Shown: in pieces, positions 1-7,017 of the stretch
Layout: the number at the start of each line of letters is the position of its first letter
Numbering within the stretch: position 1 is the first letter of the stretch
DNA from: an uncultured Collinsella sp.
GTDB taxonomy: Bacteria; Actinomycetota; Coriobacteriia; Coriobacteriales; Coriobacteriaceae
DNA: 15,126 bases
Assembly (NCBI GenBank): GCA_947001705.1
Contig: CAMQHT010000048.1
Span: 1 to 15,126 of the forward strand
Direction of reading: 5' to 3'
Notes under the pieces: model-generated
Seen by the model: only the letters and a program-made list of their open reading frames with translations
What the model was told of the DNA's origin: nothing
The model's database searches: none
Position numbers and translations under genes: made by a program

Positions 1-16
1 CCGGACAGGTCAACCG

Positions 17-1042
17 CTACTCGCAGAGCAGCTTAGCGATCTGGACGGCGTTGGTTGCCGCGCCCTTACGGATTTGGTCGCCGCAGCACCAGAAGGTGAT
101 ACCGCGCACGGCCTCGGGGTTCGAGATGTCGCGACGCACGCGGCCGACCCAAATCAGGTCCTGGTCGGACGTATCCATCGGCATGGGGAAGCGATCGTGC
201 GCATCCTCGGCGCTCATATCGTCAACCAGCTTCACGCCCGGAGCGGCAGCCAGCGCAGCACGGGCCTCCTCAACCGTAATGTCGCGCTCAAACTCGAGCG
301 TAATGCTCTCGGAGTGCGAGCGCAGCACCGGCACGCGCACGCAGGTGCAATTCACGCGCAGCTCGGGCAGGTGCATGATCTTGCGGCCTTCGTTTTGCAA
401 CTTCATCTCTTCGGAAGTAAAGCCCTCCTCCTTGACGCCGCCAATCTGCGGAATCAGGTTGCTCGCCAGCTGGGCGGCAAAAGCGCGCGGCTCGGGAATC
501 TCCTCGCCACGACCCAGGGCGGCCAGCTGGGCCTCAAGCTCGGCCATACCGGGAGCACCAGCGCCCGAAGCCGCCTGGTACGTCGAAACGATCATGCGCT
601 TCACGCCGGCGAGCTGATGCAGCGGCCAGGTGGGAACCAAGCCGATGATGGTCGCGCAGTTGGGGTTGGCGATAAGGCCGTGATGCCACTTGATGTCGTC
701 GGCGTTGATCTCGGGCACGACCAGCGGCACCTCGGGATCCAGACGGAAGGCGTGGCTGTTGTCGACCACGACGGCGCCGCGCTTGACGGCCTCGGGCAGC
801 AGTTCCTTGGCGATATCGTCGCCGGCGGCGCCGAGCACGATGTCGCAGCCCTCAAAGGCCTCGGGGCAAGCCTCCTCAATCACAACCTGCTCGCCGCGGA
901 ACTCGACGGTCTTGCCCGCAGAGCGCGCGCTCGCTAGCAGCTTGAGCTTGCCGACCGGAAACTCCTGCTCGTTGAGGCACTCGAGCATCTGGGTGCCCAC
1001 GGCTCCCGTCGCGCCCAAAATAGCAACCGTGTACTGTTTCAT
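17..1042 (-). CDS. asd: Aspartate-semialdehyde dehydrogenase
   Basis: This cytosolic enzyme reduces aspartyl-phosphate to aspartate semialdehyde with NADPH, the branch point toward lysine, threonine and methionine. The 341-residue product has the family's usual length. Visible signatures are the N-terminal nucleotide-binding loop GATGAVG (residues 10-16), DNSHAFR (94-100) and the catalytic cysteine in NPNCAT (Cys129), with a later SHSE segment matching the family's conserved histidine region. The frame runs open upstream to 1189, but the ATG at 1042 was chosen because family homology starts exactly there (MKQYTVAILGATGAVG) and a GGGGGA ribosome-binding site lies about 4 bases upstream. It sits downstream of lysC on the same strand, separated by 174 bases with a terminator-like hairpin, so it may have its own promoter; only a weak -10-like AT stretch is visible. 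The stop codon is 16 bases from the window edge, so nothing can be said about its terminator. Confidence 0.96.
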   Translation of the reverse strand: MKQYTVAILGATGAVGTQMLECLNEQEFPVGKLKLLASARSAGKTVEFRGEQVVIEEACPEAFEGCDIVLGAAGDDIAKELLPEAVKRGAVVVDNSHAFRLDPEVPLVVPEINADDIKWHHGLIANPNCATIIGLVPTWPLHQLAGVKRMIVSTYQAASGAGAPGMAELEAQLAALGRGEEIPEPRAFAAQLASNLIPQIGGVKEEGFTSEEMKLQNEGRKIMHLPELRVNCTCVRVPVLRSHSESITLEFERDITVEEARAALAAAPGVKLVDDMSAEDAHDRFPMPMDTSDQDLIWVGRVRRDISNPEAVRGITFWCCGDQIRKGAATNAVQIAKLLCE

Positions 1043-1116
1043 GCTTCCCCCTTTAAAGGCTGTGGCTTTTGCCCGCACGCCGAGCAGGCCGATTATTGTT
1101 GCCAGTGTATACAAGA

Positions 1117-1143
1117 ACGGGGCGGATACAAAACCCGCCCCGT
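1117..1143 (-). terminator. Probable lysC terminator hairpin
   Basis: A perfect 9-bp GC-rich inverted repeat (arms 1117-1125 and 1135-1143, ACGGGGCGG/CCGCCCCGT) encloses a 9-base loop. Read on the minus strand it lies about 75 bases after the lysC stop and is followed by the modestly U-rich TTCTTGT. Position and shape suit a factor-independent terminator between lysC and asd, though the U tract is short, so partial read-through is plausible. Confidence 0.6.
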
Positions 1144-1144
1144 C

Positions 1145-1165
1145 GAAACGAAACCGAAACGAAAC
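1145..1165. repeat. Four short GAAAC repeats
   Basis: Four copies of GAAAC occur at 1145-1149, 1150-1154, 1156-1160 and 1161-1165, with a single extra C between the second and third. They lie in the lysC-asd gap beside the terminator hairpin. The array is too short and too closely spaced to be a CRISPR. It may be slippage-generated sequence or a small regulatory motif cluster; no function can be assigned. Confidence 0.5.
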
Positions 1166-1216
1166 GCCCCGCCGTAGTTTTTGAGGCAAGTCCCAAAAAA
1201 TCTACTGGGATAGCAG

Positions 1217-2605
1217 CTACTTGTGGAGCGCGGCCGGGGCGGGATCGACCGGCACGGGAGCCTCCAGGTCGGAGACCTTCACAATGCCGTTCTCGTCGGA
1301 GAAGGCGCGGTAAATGGTCCGAATCGCCAGGTCGAAGTCCTTCTCCTCGACACCGATAATGATGTTGATCTCGTCACAGCTCTGCGAAATCATGCGCACG
1401 CTCACGCCGGCCTGGCCGAGCATGCCAAACAGGTGGCCCGAGATACCTGCGCGGCCGCGCAGGTTACGACCGACGGTCGCGATAAGCGCCAGGCCCTCGA
1501 CAACCTCGATCTCGAGCGGCTCGACCTCCTGCTGAATGTCGCCCACGAGCGAGTACAGCGAATCGTGCACGTCCTGCTCCTGCACCACGGCGCCAAAGCG
1601 GTCGACACCGGTGGGCATGTGCTCGACGGAGACATCATAGCGCTCGAAGACCGAAAGCGCGCGGCGCATAAAGCCGACACGGGGCTTGGTGCGGTCGCGG
1701 GCAACGTTGATGGCGACAAAGCCGCGCTTGCCGGTCACGCCGGTAATGATAGGCTCCGCCTCACCCTCGTCAGCCGTCTCGCTAATGATGGTGCCGGGGT
1801 CCTGCGGCGCATTGGTGTTCTTGATGACCAGCGGAATGCCTGCCTCGCGCACGGGGAACACGGCCTCCTCGTGCAGGACGCTTGCACCCATGTACGAAAG
1901 CTCGCGCAGCTCCTCGTAGGTAACGCGCGCAATGGGCTGAGCCTCGGGAACAATACGCGGATCGGCAGAATAGAAGCCCGAAACGTCGGTCCAGTTCTCG
2001 TACAGGTCGGCACCAAGGCACTTGGCCAGAATCGAGCCGGAAATATCGCCGCCGCCACGGTCGAGCAGCTTGATCTGCCCCTCACGCGTCGCGCCGTAGA
2101 AACCGGGCATAACAAAGCCGCCCTGCTGGCCGTACTCCTGCACCAGCTCGGCGGTGCGGTTCATGCTGAGCGTACCGTCATGATGGAACGCCACGACCGT
2201 CGCGGCATCCAGGAACGGCAGGCCCAGGTACTCGGCCATCAGACGGGCGGTAAAGTACTCGCCGCGGCTCACGAGTTCCTCGGTGGAGTAGCCACCGGAA
2301 CGGGCGCGCTCGGCAAAGGCCGCGAACTCCTCGCGGATGGGATAGGTGAGCTCCAGCTCGTCAGCGATATCAAAATAGCGCTGGCCAATGTCCTCGAGCA
2401 GCTCCTCGCACGACACGTGGTACTTAACGTGTGCGTTAACCAAGTAGAGCAGGTCGGTCACCTTGGTATCGCCCTTAAAGCGGCGACCGCAGGCAGAAAC
2501 CACCACAAAACGGCGGGCCGGGTCGGCATCGACAATGGCCTTGATCTTCTTAAAGTGTTCGGCGTCGGCGACCGACGAGCCGCCAAACTTGGCAATCTTA
2601 ATCAT
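1217..2605 (-). CDS. lysC: Aspartate kinase, monofunctional, two ACT domains
   Basis: The enzyme phosphorylates aspartate with ATP, the committed step of the aspartate amino-acid family. The 462-residue protein opens with the kinase motif KFGGSS (residues 6-11) and carries the substrate-loop segments DRGGGD (182-187) and ENWTDVSG (203-210). The C-terminal part forms two ACT-type regulatory domains (about 290-365 and 371-440), which in this family bind lysine or threonine for feedback inhibition. There is no homoserine dehydrogenase fusion. The length and the N-terminal kinase/C-terminal ACT layout resemble the single-chain class (E. coli LysC type) rather than the alpha/beta overlapping-gene type; the actual effector cannot be read from sequence. 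The ATG at 2605 is placed by the family N-terminus; the best Shine-Dalgarno, AAAGG, is rather far (about 13 bases). It is transcribed divergently from thrC across a 103-base gap and followed by asd. Confidence 0.96.
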   Translation of the reverse strand: MIKIAKFGGSSVADAEHFKKIKAIVDADPARRFVVVSACGRRFKGDTKVTDLLYLVNAHVKYHVSCEELLEDIGQRYFDIADELELTYPIREEFAAFAERARSGGYSTEELVSRGEYFTARLMAEYLGLPFLDAATVVAFHHDGTLSMNRTAELVQEYGQQGGFVMPGFYGATREGQIKLLDRGGGDISGSILAKCLGADLYENWTDVSGFYSADPRIVPEAQPIARVTYEELRELSYMGASVLHEEAVFPVREAGIPLVIKNTNAPQDPGTIISETADEGEAEPIITGVTGKRGFVAINVARDRTKPRVGFMRRALSVFERYDVSVEHMPTGVDRFGAVVQEQDVHDSLYSLVGDIQQEVEPLEIEVVEGLALIATVGRNLRGRAGISGHLFGMLGQAGVSVRMISQSCDEINIIIGVEEKDFDLAIRTIYRAFSDENGIVKVSDLEAPVPVDPAPAALHK

Positions 2606-2708
2606 GGGCTTGAGGTTACCTTTCTAAAAGCCTCTGCAAACCTGTTTTGCGCGCTCTGATACCATGGTTTCACCGATTGGGACCAAGGCATCCGAGGAGC
2701 AGTGTTAT
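2606..2708. promoter_or_regulatory. Divergent lysC/thrC promoter region
   Basis: The 103 bases between the two divergent start codons must hold promoters for both, unless transcription enters from elsewhere. No strong -35/-10 pair is evident on either strand. A small inverted repeat, GCAAA-5-TTTGC (2636-2650), sits near the middle and could be an operator core, but it is too short to assert. The thrC ribosome-binding site GAGGAG is at 2694-2699. The arrangement suggests coordinated control of pathway entry and exit by one intergenic region. Confidence 0.35.
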
Positions 2709-4226
2709 ATGGGAACTTATCATAGTACACGAGGAAGCACTTTATCGTGCTCAAGTAAGGTGGCAATCCGTACCGGCATCGCTCCCGACGGGGGTTTGTT
2801 TGTCTCGGACGAGCTGGGCACCCAGCAACTCGATATCAGCTCGCTTGCAGATAAATCGTACTTTGAAATCGCTCAAGATGTGTTGGGAATGTTACTGAAT
2901 GATTACACGGCCGAAGAAATTTCGGCGTGTGTCGACGAGGCTTACCGCAGCACGTTTGCGAGCGAAGAGGTCACGCCGCTCGTCAAACTCGACGCCGCAC
3001 CGGGCGCCGATGCCCCTCAGACCTATGTGATGGAACTCTTTGGCGGCCCCACAAGCGCCTTTAAGGACGTCGCCCTGCAGATGCTCCCCCGCCTGATGGC
3101 CCGCACCTCTGCCAAGGACGGCAGCGCCGAGCGCATCATGATCGTCACCGCCACGTCGGGCGACACGGGCAAGGCAGCACTTGCCGGCTTTGCCGACGCT
3201 CCGGGCACGGGCATCACTGTCTTTTATCCCGAGGGCAAGGTCAGCCGCGTCCAGAACCTGCAGATGTCCACGCAGGAGGGCGACAACGTCGCTGTCTGCG
3301 GCATCCGCGGCAACTTTGACGACGCCCAGAGCGCCGTCAAGCGCATCTTTGCCGATAAGGAGCTTGCCGAGCGCCTGGAGGCCGCTGGCACCGTGCTTTC
3401 GAGCGCCAACTCCATCAATGTCGGCCGTCTGGTACCGCAGGTCGTCTACTACTTTGCCGCCTATGCGCAACTGCTGCGCGCCGGCGCCATCGAGGCCGGC
3501 GACGCCGTGGAGTTCTGCGTACCGACCGGCAACTTCGGCGATATCCTGGCCGGCTACTATGCCAAGCGCATGGGCCTGCCCGTCGCCAAGCTCATCGTCG
3601 CGAGCGACAAGAACAACGTGCTGGCTGACTTCCTGACCACCGGTGTCTACGACCGCAACCGTCCGTTCTACACGACCATCTCGCCGTCGATGGACATCCT
3701 CATCAGCTCCAACCTGGAGCGCATGCTGTACTTCCTGTCCGATGGCGACTGCGAGCTTGTTGCCGACCTTATGGAGCAGCTGGCACAGACTGGTCGCTAC
3801 GAAGTTCCCGCAGACCTGCTGGCAAAGATTCAGAGCATCTTTGGCTGCGGCTGGGCCAGCGAGGCCGAGGTTCGCACTGCCATCAAGAGCTGCTGGGACG
3901 CAAACGGCTACGTGATTGACCCGCACACCGCCTGCGGCTATCACGTCTTTGAAAAAGTCACCCCCGCCGAGGGCGCCAAGGCCCGCGTGCTGCTTTCGAC
4001 CGCCAGCCCCTACAAGTTCCCGCGCGCCTGCTGCGACGCTCTGGGCCTCGACGTTCCCGAGGATGATTTTGAGGCTATGCGTGTGCTCGAGCAGGCCACC
4101 GATACGGTCGCCCCGGCACAACTTGCCGAGCTCGAGTCCAAGCCCGTCCGCTTTGAAGACGTCTGCGACGTCGATGAGATGGACAGTTACGTCGAGTCTG
4201 CAGCAAAAAAGATGGCTACCAACTAA
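2709..4226 (+). CDS. thrC: Threonine synthase
   Basis: This PLP enzyme converts O-phosphohomoserine to threonine, the last step of the pathway. The 505-residue protein belongs to the longer ThrC class, similar in length to the corynebacterial and yeast enzymes. The N-terminal YHSTRG (residues 4-9) is a family hallmark. The PLP lysine is K119 in GPTSAFKD, and SGDTGKAA (150-157), SSANSIN (231-237) and PTGNFGD (272-278) are the expected phosphate and cofactor loops. An upstream in-frame ATG at 2664 would add 15 residues, but the ATG at 2709 fits the family N-terminus and has GAGGAG 9 bases upstream. It is divergent from lysC, and is followed by a strong hairpin terminator and then thrB. Its substrate comes from the product of thrB. 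Confidence 0.96.
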   Translation: MGTYHSTRGSTLSCSSKVAIRTGIAPDGGLFVSDELGTQQLDISSLADKSYFEIAQDVLGMLLNDYTAEEISACVDEAYRSTFASEEVTPLVKLDAAPGADAPQTYVMELFGGPTSAFKDVALQMLPRLMARTSAKDGSAERIMIVTATSGDTGKAALAGFADAPGTGITVFYPEGKVSRVQNLQMSTQEGDNVAVCGIRGNFDDAQSAVKRIFADKELAERLEAAGTVLSSANSINVGRLVPQVVYYFAAYAQLLRAGAIEAGDAVEFCVPTGNFGDILAGYYAKRMGLPVAKLIVASDKNNVLADFLTTGVYDRNRPFYTTISPSMDILISSNLERMLYFLSDGDCELVADLMEQLAQTGRYEVPADLLAKIQSIFGCGWASEAEVRTAIKSCWDANGYVIDPHTACGYHVFEKVTPAEGAKARVLLSTASPYKFPRACCDALGLDVPEDDFEAMRVLEQATDTVAPAQLAELESKPVRFEDVCDVDEMDSYVESAAKKMATN

Positions 4227-4238
4227 ACCCCTCATTAA

Positions 4239-4267
4239 GCGCCGGCGAAAGCCGGCGCACCTTCTTT
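4239..4267 (+). terminator. thrC terminator hairpin with GAAA loop
   Basis: A perfect 8-bp GC stem GCGCCGGC/GCCGGCGC (4239-4246 and 4251-4258) is closed by the stable tetraloop GAAA and followed by ACCTTCTTTC. It starts 12 bases after the thrC stop. This is the strongest classical terminator in the window, although the U tract is interrupted by cytosines. It implies that thrB is only partly, or conditionally, co-transcribed with thrC. Confidence 0.75.
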
Positions 4268-4304
4268 CATCAGATAACCCCCGGGATGATGACGAACGCG
4301 CACA

Positions 4305-4416
4305 GCGTGCCTGGCTGTTTAGTTCGTCGCGAATTCCGCACGCAAAGGAAAGCACTTAATGTGCTTTCCGTCTTGCGCAGGACTGCCCGAGCAGCGAACT
4401 AAACAGCCAGGCACGC
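4305..4416. repeat. Long nested inverted repeat upstream of thrB
   Basis: Outer arms 4305-4326 and 4395-4416 are perfect 22-bp reverse complements. Inside lie shorter paired segments TCC/GGA (4335-4337 with 4380-4382) and CGCAA/TTGCG (4341-4345 with 4373-4377). At the tip is a perfect 9-bp hairpin GGAAAGCAC/GTGCTTTCC (4347-4355 with 4361-4369) over a 5-base loop. The 112-base unit could therefore fold almost end to end as RNA, or extrude as a DNA cruciform. Its right arm stops one base before the thrB ribosome-binding site (AGGAGG, 4418-4423), so folding in mRNA would sit directly against the initiation region. No target-site duplication or transposase is visible. It could be a structured leader, a miniature mobile element or a chromosomal palindrome family; a second one follows thrB. 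Confidence 0.85.
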
Positions 4417-4429
4417 CAGGAGGACTCAC

Positions 4430-5311
4430 ATGATCAAAATCACCGTCCCAGCAACCAGCGCCAACCTAGGCATTGGCTACGACACCCTCGGCATGGCCGT
4501 CAGCCTCTACTCGCACTTCACCTTTGAGCGCGCCGACAAGCTCACCATCACGGGCTGCCCCGAGGAGTTCCAAAACGAGAACAACCTGGTCTACGTGAGC
4601 TTTGTCGATGCACTGGCTGCATGGGACGAGCCGGCTTTTCCCGTTGCCATCGACATTCAAACCGATGTGCCCGTCGCTCGCGGCCTGGGCTCCAGCTCCA
4701 CCTGCGTCGTCGCGGGCATCATGGCAGCCGCCGCGCTGACGGGCCACACCGTCGACCGCGCCGAGCTCGTCCGCATCGCCACCGAGGTCGAGGGCCATCC
4801 CGACAACGTCGCCCCCGCTATCCTGGGCGGCGCCGTCTGTTCCTTTACGCCGACCGATTCGCTCCCCCAGTGCCTGCGCTACGAGGTGAGCGATCGCCTG
4901 CGTTTTATTACCGTGATTCCGCCCTACGAGGTACACACGAGTGAGGCGCGCAAGGTCGTGCCGCAGGAGATTCCACTCTCCACCGCCGTATGGCAAATGG
5001 GCCGCATCGCCGGCATGACGCGCGGCCTGGAGACCGGCGACCTGGATCTGATTGCCGCCGCCAATGACGACCGCATCCAAGAGCCGTATCGCCGTCGCCT
5101 GATTCCCGACTACAACGCCGTGCGCGACACCTGCCTTAACGGCGGCGCCAAGACCATCTGGATCAGTGGCTCCGGCTCGGCCCTCATGGCCGTGACTGAC
5201 GACACCATCGTGGCAAAGTTCTTGCAGGTTAAGCTGCGCGAGCAGTTCCCTAAGTGTGATACGCATATTCTGACGTGCGACACCGAGGGCGCTCAAATCG
5301 AGTACCTGTAG
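4430..5311 (+). CDS. thrB: Homoserine kinase
   Basis: A GHMP-family kinase that phosphorylates homoserine with ATP to give O-phosphohomoserine, the substrate of ThrC encoded just upstream. The 293-residue length is typical. The N-terminal segment VPATSANLGIGYDTLG (residues 6-21) is the family's substrate-side motif, and PVARGLGSSST (81-91) is the GHMP phosphate-binding loop; a glycine-serine-rich SGSGSA segment near the C-terminus matches the third GHMP motif. The ATG at 4430 has AGGAGG 6 bases upstream. It lies 203 bases after thrC, beyond a terminator and the long inverted repeat, so it probably has separate or read-through-dependent expression. A second inverted repeat follows the stop. 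The converging neighbour is ysxC. Confidence 0.96.
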   Translation: MIKITVPATSANLGIGYDTLGMAVSLYSHFTFERADKLTITGCPEEFQNENNLVYVSFVDALAAWDEPAFPVAIDIQTDVPVARGLGSSSTCVVAGIMAAAALTGHTVDRAELVRIATEVEGHPDNVAPAILGGAVCSFTPTDSLPQCLRYEVSDRLRFITVIPPYEVHTSEARKVVPQEIPLSTAVWQMGRIAGMTRGLETGDLDLIAAANDDRIQEPYRRRLIPDYNAVRDTCLNGGAKTIWISGSGSALMAVTDDTIVAKFLQVKLREQFPKCDTHILTCDTEGAQIEYL

Positions 5312-5332
5312 ACATCGCTGGTTAATCCTTTC

Positions 5333-5461
5333 GGGCCGCCCAAGGGTATCCCCTTAAAAACGTCCTCGCACTTGAGGCCCGCTTCTCCTGCTCCTTCGGA
5401 GCTACGGATAAGCGGGCCTCGTGCTGCGGAATGTTTTTAAGGGGATACCCTTGGGCGGCCC
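5333..5461. repeat. Long nested inverted repeat downstream of thrB
   Basis: Outer arms 5333-5361 and 5433-5461 are perfect 29-bp reverse complements. Nested inside are GCAC/GTGC (5368-5371 with 5421-5424), an 11-bp stem GAGGCCCGCTT/AAGCGGGCCTC (5374-5384 with 5410-5420) and a tip hairpin GCTCC-TTC-GGAGC (5390-5402). The 129-base unit starts 21 bases after the thrB stop, in the gap between the convergent thrB and ysxC. It lacks a terminal T tract on either strand, so it is not a standard terminator, although so long a stem could still block or stabilise transcripts from both sides. It shares layout but not outer-stem sequence with the element at 4305-4416. Confidence 0.88.
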
Positions 5462-5546
5462 TACAGCAACGTGGTCGACGATGTCTATAGGAACCCACGC
5501 TTTGAAGGGGCGCCGGGCTGATGGTTTGGCTTTTTATTGGTGGGGG

Positions 5547-5571
5547 CCCTTACTGGGATGGGACCCTTACT
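5547..5571. repeat. Short direct repeat CCCTTACT
   Basis: CCCTTACT occurs at 5547-5554 and again at 5564-5571, 17 bases apart, within a G-rich context (GGGCCCTTACTGGGAT then GGGACCCTTACTAG). The second copy overlaps the ysxC stop codon. This may be a small local duplication. No function is suggested. Confidence 0.5.
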
Positions 5572-6160
5572 AGAGGCAGGCCTCGGCGATGCGGCGTTTG
5601 AGTTCGTCGATGCCGGTGCCGGTTTGGGAGCTTGTGATGATTACGTTTTCGGCCGGGACGTTGAGCTGCTTTTTGATGGCTGCTGCTTGGCGGGCCTGCT
5701 GGGTGCGGCTGAGCTTGTCGGCTTTGGTGAGGCAGACGATAAAGTTGAACTCGTTGCCCTGCAGGTAGTCGATCATGTCATGGTCGAGCTTACTGGGGTC
5801 GTGGCGAATGTCAACCAGCGACACGACCAGGTTAAAGCTGCGCTCGGAGTCAAAGAAGTCGCCAATAAGCTCGGCCCAGCGGTCGCGCTCGGCCTTGGAG
5901 CGACGGGCGAAACCGTAACCCGGCAGGTCCACGAAATGTACGTCGTCGGCCTCAAAGAAGTTGATGTTGCTCGTCTTGCCCGGCGTACTCGAAACCTTGA
6001 CCAGGTTCTTGCGGCCAAAGAGCTTGTTCATAATCGACGACTTGCCCACATTGGAGCGGCCCACAAAGCTCACCTCGGGACAGGTGGACTCGGGAATCTG
6101 CGAAACCTTGCCGTAGCTGGCGACGAACTTGGCAAGCTGGTAGTTAATGGAATCGGCCAT
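5570..6160 (-). CDS. ysxC: Ribosome-biogenesis GTPase YsxC/EngB
   Basis: A TrmE-Era-EngA-EngB-Septin family GTPase needed for assembly of the large ribosomal subunit (known of the family, also called YihA). The 196-residue protein shows all G motifs: G1 GRSNVGKSS (residues 34-42), G2 threonine T63 in TPGKT, G3 DLPGYG (78-83) and G4 TKAD (145-148). FVGRSNVGKSS and DLPGYGFA are EngB hallmarks. A GTG two codons upstream (6166) is in frame, but the AAGGAG ribosome-binding site overlaps it and lies 5 bases before the ATG at 6160, so the ATG is chosen. It lies 38 bases downstream of mtnN on the same strand, probably in one operon. No T-rich terminator is visible after the stop. Confidence 0.95.
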   Translation of the reverse strand: MADSINYQLAKFVASYGKVSQIPESTCPEVSFVGRSNVGKSSIMNKLFGRKNLVKVSSTPGKTSNINFFEADDVHFVDLPGYGFARRSKAERDRWAELIGDFFDSERSFNLVVSLVDIRHDPSKLDHDMIDYLQGNEFNFIVCLTKADKLSRTQQARQAAAIKKQLNVPAENVIITSSQTGTGIDELKRRIAEACL

Positions 6161-6198
6161 GGACACTCCTTGGTCGTAGGTTCTTACAAAAGAGCGCG

Positions 6199-6939
6199 CT
6201 ATTGCGCAGCGGCAATGCGGCGGACGATATCGAGCGTGATGTCACTTGCGACACGCGCATACTCGAACAGATCGAACTCTCGATCGCAAATTGCATCGTA
6301 CGCCTCGTCACAATTATCGCTGATAGCGCGCAACACCAGGCAATCGACACCATTTTTGGTTGCGACATGGGCAATTGCCGCGCCCTCCATGCCGACACAA
6401 TCGGCATGCGTCGCCTCGATAGCGTCGTTGCGCATGGCGGCGCCCGTCACAAAGCGGTTACCCGTGGCAATCGTGCCGACCAGGAACTGCTTGGTGCCCT
6501 CGTTCGAAGCGACTGCATTTGTCGAAGCGTCAACGAACCCACGCTCAGCAAGCACGTCGACGGCAATATCGACCAGCGCGGGCGTCGAACCAAACTCCTC
6601 AAGCCCCGGTGCAGACTCGGCGATAAGCGCGGTATCGGTATCCAGATAGCGCAGGCGTTTGCCAATGACCACGTCGTCGATATGGAGCTTGGGGTTCAAA
6701 CCGCCCGCAATGCCCGAAAACACAACAGCCTGCGGAGCATACTTACTAATGAGGTGCTGCGTTGCAGCGGCGGCGTTCACTGTGCCCATGCCCGCCGTTG
6801 TGGCGACAACTGTCAGGCCGTCGAGCTCACCGCTCACGACGGTCAAGCCTGCCTCCCGCGCCTCGCAAACGTCACTCAGCTCTTCCTTAATCTGCATGAT
6901 CTCTTTTTCGAGCGCACCGATAATCGCGATGGCAGCCAT
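6199..6939 (-). CDS. mtnN: 5'-methylthioadenosine/S-adenosylhomocysteine nucleosidase
   Basis: This nucleosidase cleaves adenine from methylthioadenosine and S-adenosylhomocysteine, salvaging by-products of polyamine synthesis and methylation. The 246-residue product begins IAIIGALEKEI, with the catalytic-site glutamate at E13 (counterpart of E. coli Glu12). It carries SGIAGG (75-80), the substrate-binding VGMEGAA (182-188, counterpart of Glu174) and RAISDN (204-209), whose D208 is the catalytic aspartate. The frame extends to a TTG at 6951, but ATG 6939 matches the family start and has GGGGA upstream. It precedes ysxC by 38 bases, a likely two-gene transcript. No obvious promoter was found in the short upstream gap, which abuts a decayed gene. 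Confidence 0.93.
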   Translation of the reverse strand: MAAIAIIGALEKEIMQIKEELSDVCEAREAGLTVVSGELDGLTVVATTAGMGTVNAAAATQHLISKYAPQAVVFSGIAGGLNPKLHIDDVVIGKRLRYLDTDTALIAESAPGLEEFGSTPALVDIAVDVLAERGFVDASTNAVASNEGTKQFLVGTIATGNRFVTGAAMRNDAIEATHADCVGMEGAAIAHVATKNGVDCLVLRAISDNCDEAYDAICDREFDLFEYARVASDITLDIVRRIAAAQ

Positions 6940-7017
6940 ACCATTCCCCAAACCTATACGAAATTCTCAACCAAGGTATGGTACCAGCATTTTGTTTGAC
7001 CTCGCCAAACGAACACG

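Noticed and set aside
74..937. Long plus-strand open frame across asd
   Set aside because: It is antisense to a protein with all asd motifs, and its translation is low-complexity with no recognisable domain. High GC at third codon positions keeps antisense frames open.
1145..1165. GAAAC array as a CRISPR
   Set aside because: Units are 5 bases with no spacers; CRISPR repeats are over 20 bases with comparable unique spacers.
1223..2659. 478-codon plus-strand open frame across lysC
   Set aside because: Antisense shadow of lysC; the translation has no family motifs, and lysC itself is unambiguous.
2892..4355. 487-codon minus-strand open frame across thrC
   Set aside because: Antisense of thrC, rich in G, A, V and H, with no domain motif.
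4227..4429. T-box or threonine leader-peptide attenuator before thrB
   Set aside because: No T-box sequence, no run of threonine codons after a plausible start and no terminator/antiterminator pair could be seen.
4305..5461. thrB as a mobile cassette between two inverted-repeat ends
   Set aside because: The two elements differ in sequence, no target-site duplication is evident, and thrB matches its neighbours in base composition.
5537..6649. 370-codon plus-strand open frame over ysxC and mtnN
   Set aside because: It spans two real genes on the opposite strand, and its C-terminal half is serine-rich shadow sequence.
6994..7010. GTTTG-7-CAAAC inverted repeat between mtnN and the gene remnant
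   Set aside because: Only a 5-bp stem with no T tract; expected by chance in a sequence of this length.
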